Of a stretch of 9,650 nt of DNA, positions 6,599-9,650 are shown one piece after another. The stretch's first letter is position 1. Each line of letters starts with the position of its first letter. The DNA is taken from NCBI GenBank assembly GCA_003661825.1, contig QMWW01000031.1, positions 1 to 9,650 on the forward strand. The letters run 5' to 3'. The DNA is from Thermoprotei archaeon (lineage in GTDB: Archaea > Thermoproteota > Thermoprotei_A > Sulfolobales > Desulfurococcaceae). A model generated the notes under the pieces. It was given only the letters and a program-made list of their open reading frames with translations. It made no database searches and was not told where the DNA came from. The translations under genes were made by a program, and so were the position numbers.

Positions 6599-7357
6599 CT
6601 AATATATCTCGAACACCACGTCAACTACTCTAACATGTAGATTGACCGAGTCTACGGATTGGCCTATACACTCGCTCAGTAGCTGATCAGAGGTCAACAT
6701 ATCACCATTCATAGCTATGGTGAATCCCTGAACAGATTCGTAGGTAGTGGATAGCGTTTCGTTCACTCTACTATATACTACGAGCGTACCACTCCCGACC
6801 ACATAGGGCTTTACTATCCTAGCTATCACTAGCTCAACAACTATAACTGAACGCGCGCTCTCCGTAATATTGTATATGGAGTAGTAGATCTTATCAGACG
6901 TCATCTCTAGTACTGTGCTTCCATTGCTAGTGTATTCTCGGAGAACCACTGCATTGTTTAGCCTATCAACAAGCCTTGAATCTGTTGATCCATATATAAC
7001 CTTGTTGGCTTCTATCAAGATCTTGTGTACAACTGCTTGGATAGCGTAGAACCCGTTAATCTCCATACTAGCTACTGTACCGTTTTGCAGCTGGATAGCT
7101 ATGGTTATATCTGTCTCTAAGCGCCTATACCCTATTCCGACGAAGTCTGAGGGGTGCCCATACATAAGCTTTGTACCAGTCAGTATGCTGTCGAACTTTA
7201 CCGCTATATCCTTGAATACTGATTTAACACTACCGTATTCTAGCGTTGCTCTTGTCATCTCGTTGAATATCATTGTAGCGAAGAATATAGCGAGAGTTAT
7301 AGAGAGCACTACCGTCGACACTATTACGAATGCTAGGAGGTCGCCTACTGCTTTCAA
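6599..7357 (-). CDS. Minor pilin-like protein (252 aa), first of a tandem paralogous pair
   Basis: The protein opens M-K-A-V-G-D-L-L-A-F with a hydrophobic helix to about residue 31. Lys2-Ala3 followed by Val fits a PibD-type cleavage site, with Asp at residue 6 where archaeal pilins usually have Pro. A beta-rich exported domain follows, with four sequons and one cysteine (C230). Key blocks shared with the next protein are V-I-Y-G (120-123), L-R-E-Y (139-142) and T-Y-E-S-V-Q-G (205-211), at nearly the same positions. The start is TTG with AGGAGGG 7 nt upstream, like the TTG start of the left-edge pilin. It lies 45 nt downstream of the platform gene, so it is probably on the same transcript. 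A minor pilin or assembly-priming subunit is the likeliest role; a substrate of the system is possible. Confidence 0.8.
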   Translation of the reverse strand: MKAVGDLLAFVIVSTVVLSITLAIFFATMIFNEMTRATLEYGSVKSVFKDIAVKFDSILTGTKLMYGHPSDFVGIGYRRLETDITIAIQLQNGTVASMEINGFYAIQAVVHKILIEANKVIYGSTDSRLVDRLNNAVVLREYTSNGSTVLEMTSDKIYYSIYNITESARSVIVVELVIARIVKPYVVGSGTLVVYSRVNETLSTTYESVQGFTIAMNGDMLTSDQLLSECIGQSVDSVNLHVRVVDVVFEIY

Positions 7358-7402
7358 GCCTTATCCCTCCTAGTAAGGACTGCTCCAGAGCATCCAGCTT
7401 TC

Positions 7403-9166
7403 TTAGGTGACAATAGACATGAACCCCGATGCTATGTATCCTCCTAGTAGCGCTACTAGGAGGTTTGTTACAACGAGTGCTAGTGAGTGCTTAAACCCTG
7501 CTGCTATGGTTCCTGCTGAGACTTTTCCAGCTACTAAACCCATTATGAATGAGTTGAGAACTATTGCTGGAAGGGTGGTAAGAGCTGCTAGCTTGTAGGC
7601 TCCTGACACAGTTACCTGTGTCCCCAGGAATATGGCTAGGACTATTATAGATATCGCTGTCAGTATAGAGCCCATGTAGGGGACTATTAGTAGTGTTCTA
7701 AGGTTTTTCCTCTTCTCCTCCTCTAGTGCTTCAACGCTTTCAGCGAACCATGCTAGCGTTTCAAGCACATCTATAGTTCCTCCGCCTACCTCTATGGCAT
7801 CGGCTAGCATGTAGAGCAGCATCTTCCCTCTCCACACTGGGATCTTGTTCAGAATCCAGTTTAGGACTCTGGAGAGCGGTAGCCCTAGGTTGATGTATAG
7901 AGCTAGTTTCTCTAGATATGGTGTGAATAAGCCGTAGTCTCTTCGAGAAAGCTCTATAATCCCCTTCTCGATCGAGAACCCGGTTTTCCTGATCTCGACT
8001 AGATCTCTCATAAACCTAGTTATACCGGATATGATCTTGTACTTTCTAAACCTGATCTCGGTGTAGATCACTGAAGGGATCAGCGAGTATATTATAGCCA
8101 TTGAGATAGCTATGTAGGATTCGAGGAAATCCGGTACGTTGACATAGCTCATTGGGAAGACCAGTAGAGCGCGTGTAAACTGTACCATAGGGTTGGCGAC
8201 AAATGGGTGTGTTGGAGGTAGTAGTGCTGGGATCATGTAGCCGAAGATAGCTAGGAACAGGAGTACGGGGAGCGATATACCGGAGAACACTATGTAGGGC
8301 TTGTTGTCTCTCACAGGCTCCTTATACTGCAGGGCATCGGCGAACAGCATTACGGCTCCCGAGACAAAGGGTAGTAGGGTGTAGAGTATTAGAGCCATGG
8401 TTTCAGATGATATGCCGAAGGGGACAGCAGCAGCTAGCGATACCGTTACGAAGTACATTGTCGAGAAAGCTATTGTTGTGAGGAGCACTAGTGCTAGGTA
8501 GGCTTCTAGCAGGCTACCAAGCCTATCGGCTATGATCTTAATGCTTACCAGTAGCTCGGAGAATAGAAGCCTAGCTTTCTTGTTGAGGTAGTCAACTACA
8601 TCGCCACCAGCTTTAACCGTTGTAACGAAGCCCATTAATAAGTCTCTCGCCGTAACGCTCGGAGTCCTCTCCGATATAGTGGCGAAAGCCGAGAGCGGGT
8701 CTTTCCCGAAGATCTTCACGAGCAGTACGAATCTCTGTGCTAGCTCAGAGCTTTTCACGAAAATCCTGCTAGCTCTAACTATTCTCTCGAAAGCTATATA
8801 GGGCGATAAACCGCTTATGACAAGCATGCTCAGATAAGAAGCTGTATATGGTAGCTCGCCTTCTAGCCCACCTGCGCGATTACTAGCTATAGCTGCAGGT
8901 AGGTATACTAGTATGAGGAATGTGAAGAAAGGTATCACCGTTATTACTGGTATTACGGTGTAAAGAGCTGCTCTAAACAGGAATACCCCTAGAGCTATCA
9001 CCACAGCTGTTACGAGTATGGTAGCGAATACTATGAATGAAGCATATACCTCGGGGTGTAGGTGTATACCGCTTTTCCTAACATCGCGTGGCAGATTACG
9101 GTATACTCTAAGAACGTACTTACCTGGTTTCTCGAAGTACTTGTATATCCAATCCCACACTGACAC
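7403..9166 (-). CDS. Type II/IV secretion system F-family platform protein, TadC/FlaJ-like (587 aa)
   Basis: This is the polytopic inner platform of archaeal type IV pilus-like machines; it docks the assembly ATPase on the cytoplasmic side and handles pilin extraction from the membrane. About nine membrane helices are visible (roughly 41-64, 70-95, 222-246, 257-279, 291-315, 347-370, 493-515, 526-546, 562-582). They surround two soluble F domains, one at about 104-215 (L-P-Y near 105, K-A-G-G-D-V-V-D-Y-L at 185-194) and one at about 382-492 (E-I-R-K-T-G-F-S-I-E-K-G at 391-402; G-G-G-T-I-D-V-L-E-T at 461-470). The double-domain layout and length match archaeal FlaJ-like proteins. There are no N-glycosylation sequons or cysteines, unlike the exported proteins downstream. 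It starts at GTG 9166 with GGGAG 5 nt upstream; a GTG two codons later is also possible. It is divergent from the probable ATPase gene. Confidence 0.9.
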   Translation of the reverse strand: MSVWDWIYKYFEKPGKYVLRVYRNLPRDVRKSGIHLHPEVYASFIVFATILVTAVVIALGVFLFRAALYTVIPVITVIPFFTFLILVYLPAAIASNRAGGLEGELPYTASYLSMLVISGLSPYIAFERIVRASRIFVKSSELAQRFVLLVKIFGKDPLSAFATISERTPSVTARDLLMGFVTTVKAGGDVVDYLNKKARLLFSELLVSIKIIADRLGSLLEAYLALVLLTTIAFSTMYFVTVSLAAAVPFGISSETMALILYTLLPFVSGAVMLFADALQYKEPVRDNKPYIVFSGISLPVLLFLAIFGYMIPALLPPTHPFVANPMVQFTRALLVFPMSYVNVPDFLESYIAISMAIIYSLIPSVIYTEIRFRKYKIISGITRFMRDLVEIRKTGFSIEKGIIELSRRDYGLFTPYLEKLALYINLGLPLSRVLNWILNKIPVWRGKMLLYMLADAIEVGGGTIDVLETLAWFAESVEALEEEKRKNLRTLLIVPYMGSILTAISIIVLAIFLGTQVTVSGAYKLAALTTLPAIVLNSFIMGLVAGKVSAGTIAAGFKHSLALVVTNLLVALLGGYIASGFMSIVT

Positions 9167-9218
9167 ACAAGCTCCCTACTAAACGAGGCCTTGATCCATA
9201 ATATATCCTGTAGAACTG

Positions 9219-9226
9219 TTTATAAT
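9219..9226 (-). promoter_or_regulatory. TATA box for the platform gene and the minus-strand operon
   Basis: The minus strand reads ATTATAAA. Initiation about 26 nt downstream would be near 9196, giving a leader of about 30 nt to the GTG at 9166, with the GGGAG ribosome site inside it. A second AT-rich stretch at 9199-9206 is a weaker alternative that would give a leader of only about 10 nt. Confidence 0.55.
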
Positions 9227-9275
9227 CTTTTACACCGACTTTACCGTGGAAGTGTGGAAGGGTTTTTAACTGGTT

Positions 9276-9287
9276 AATTTATAAATT
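9276..9287 (+). promoter_or_regulatory. Palindromic TATA element (AATTTATAAATT) for the ATPase gene
   Basis: This perfect 12-bp palindrome contains TTTATAAA, close to the archaeal TBP consensus. Initiation about 26 nt downstream would be near 9307, leaving a leader of about 32 nt before the ATG at 9339. A second TATA-like stretch (GTATAAGT, 9301-9308) could instead give a leader of only about 8 nt. With the oppositely directed box at 9219-9226 it forms a divergent promoter pair about 60 bp apart. Confidence 0.6.
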
Positions 9288-9318
9288 ATGGCATAGTAAC
9301 GTATAAGTGCTACGAAAA

Positions 9319-9339
9319 ATGGAGATGGATACTGAATAA
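9319..9339 (+). other. Six-codon open frame in the ATPase leader, overlapping its start (TAATG)
   Basis: ATG at 9319 opens M-E-M-D-T-E and ends in a TAA whose last base is the A of the ATPase ATG. If transcription starts at the upstream TATA element, this frame lies in the leader and could feed ribosomes to the ATPase by termination-reinitiation. It could equally be chance; no product is implied. Confidence 0.2.
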
Positions 9340-9650
9340 TGAGTTCTCTTAAAAAGTTAATAGCATCAATTCTACGCTATAGGCCTTGGGGCACTATTAA
9401 ACCGGGGGATCTTGAGGAGACTATTAGTAAGATAATAGAGGTCAGCAGGCCTGTAAGCATTATCGAGAGAGATCCTAGCTATAGAGTACTCGAAAACTAC
9501 TATGTATACAAGCCGTTTGTTAAAGTAGTTATTGCTGAAACCGAGGAAGGCCCCCAGTACTTTGTCGAGGAATACGGCCTAACGCCTAGCGATGAAGAAA
9601 CTCTTAACAAGATAGTTGAGATCCTGATAGACGAGATAAAGCCTCCATCA
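9339..9650 (+). CDS. Probable type II/IV secretion assembly ATPase (GspE/TadA/FlaI family), N-terminal part, cut by right edge
   Basis: The first 104 codons are present and the frame stays open to the window end. The protein starts M-S-S-L-K-K-L-I and carries a soluble N-terminal domain with P-W-G at 16-18, Y-Y-V-Y-K-P-F-V-K-V near 61-70, and Y-F-V-E-E-Y-G-L-T-P-S-D-E-E-T-L near 80-95. This matches the N-terminal region typical of archaeal secretion ATPases, in which a Y-x-V-x-x-P strand is followed by a Y-x-V-x-E-x-x-L-T-x-x-E turn and helix. The Walker A and B motifs would lie beyond the edge and cannot be checked. The ATG at 9339 is the first in frame after a TGA at 9333. The divergent platform gene supports the call, since ATPase and platform protein form the core pair of these machines. 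The GGAG at 9321 is rather far (14 nt), so the ribosome site is weak. Confidence 0.75.
   Translation, partial: MSSLKKLIASILRYRPWGTIKPGDLEETISKIIEVSRPVSIIERDPSYRVLENYYVYKPFVKVVIAETEEGPQYFVEEYGLTPSDEETLNKIVEILIDEIKPPS

Noticed and set aside
7377..7395. Small hairpin between the platform gene and the 252-aa gene, as a terminator
   Set aside because: The stem is short and interrupted, with no T-tract following on the minus strand; a 45-nt gap with a strong ribosome site fits a shared transcript better.
9238..9253. ACTT-N8-AAGT inverted repeat between the divergent promoters, as an operator
   Set aside because: Only four paired bases per arm, with mismatches inside; expected by chance in a region this long.

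Overview
The window looks like part of a hyperthermophilic crenarchaeal genome (Thermoproteota, probably Desulfurococcales or a relative). The signs are crenarchaeal TATA-type promoters, strong GGAGG ribosome sites, many GTG and TTG starts, heavy use of CTA, ATA, AGG and AGC/AGT codons, many N-glycosylation sequons, and a pilin N-terminus of the crenarchaeal type (K-A-I-S-P-V-I-A-T, later F-W-M-T-G). The assignment rests on these features alone; no marker gene is present.

Almost all of the window is one archaeal type IV pilus-like assembly and secretion locus. At the right edge (9339 onward, + strand) is the start of what is probably the assembly ATPase. Divergent from it across a 172-bp double-promoter region is a 587-residue polytopic membrane protein of the GspF/TadC/FlaJ family with two F domains, the platform protein. 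Downstream on the minus strand come six single-pass, pilin-like or N-terminally anchored proteins, listed in transcription order as 252, 250, 891, 392, 130 and 423 residues. After a 132-bp gap with its own promoter and an inverted repeat comes the start of a classical archaeal pilin gene, cut by the left edge.

The first two pilin-like proteins (252 and 250 residues) are diverged tandem paralogues. The 891-residue protein carries a DUF2341 domain and a probable LamG-like region behind an N-terminal membrane helix and is the best candidate for a large tip or adhesin subunit. The last four of the six (891, 392, 130, 423) join to each other by 4-nt ATGA or GTGA overlaps, and the 891 gene follows the 250 gene by 1 nt. 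The ribosome sites lie inside the preceding coding sequence, so the set looks built for coordinated production.

A working model, inferred from layout: the ATPase and platform protein assemble a filament mainly of the left-edge pilin, and the six anchored proteins form an initiating, priming or tip complex. No prepilin peptidase, RNA gene, CRISPR array or mobile element is visible. No gap between genes exceeds 300 bases. Two starts are best placed downstream of the longest possible reading: at 1918 for the 130-residue gene and at 6519 for the 250-residue gene.
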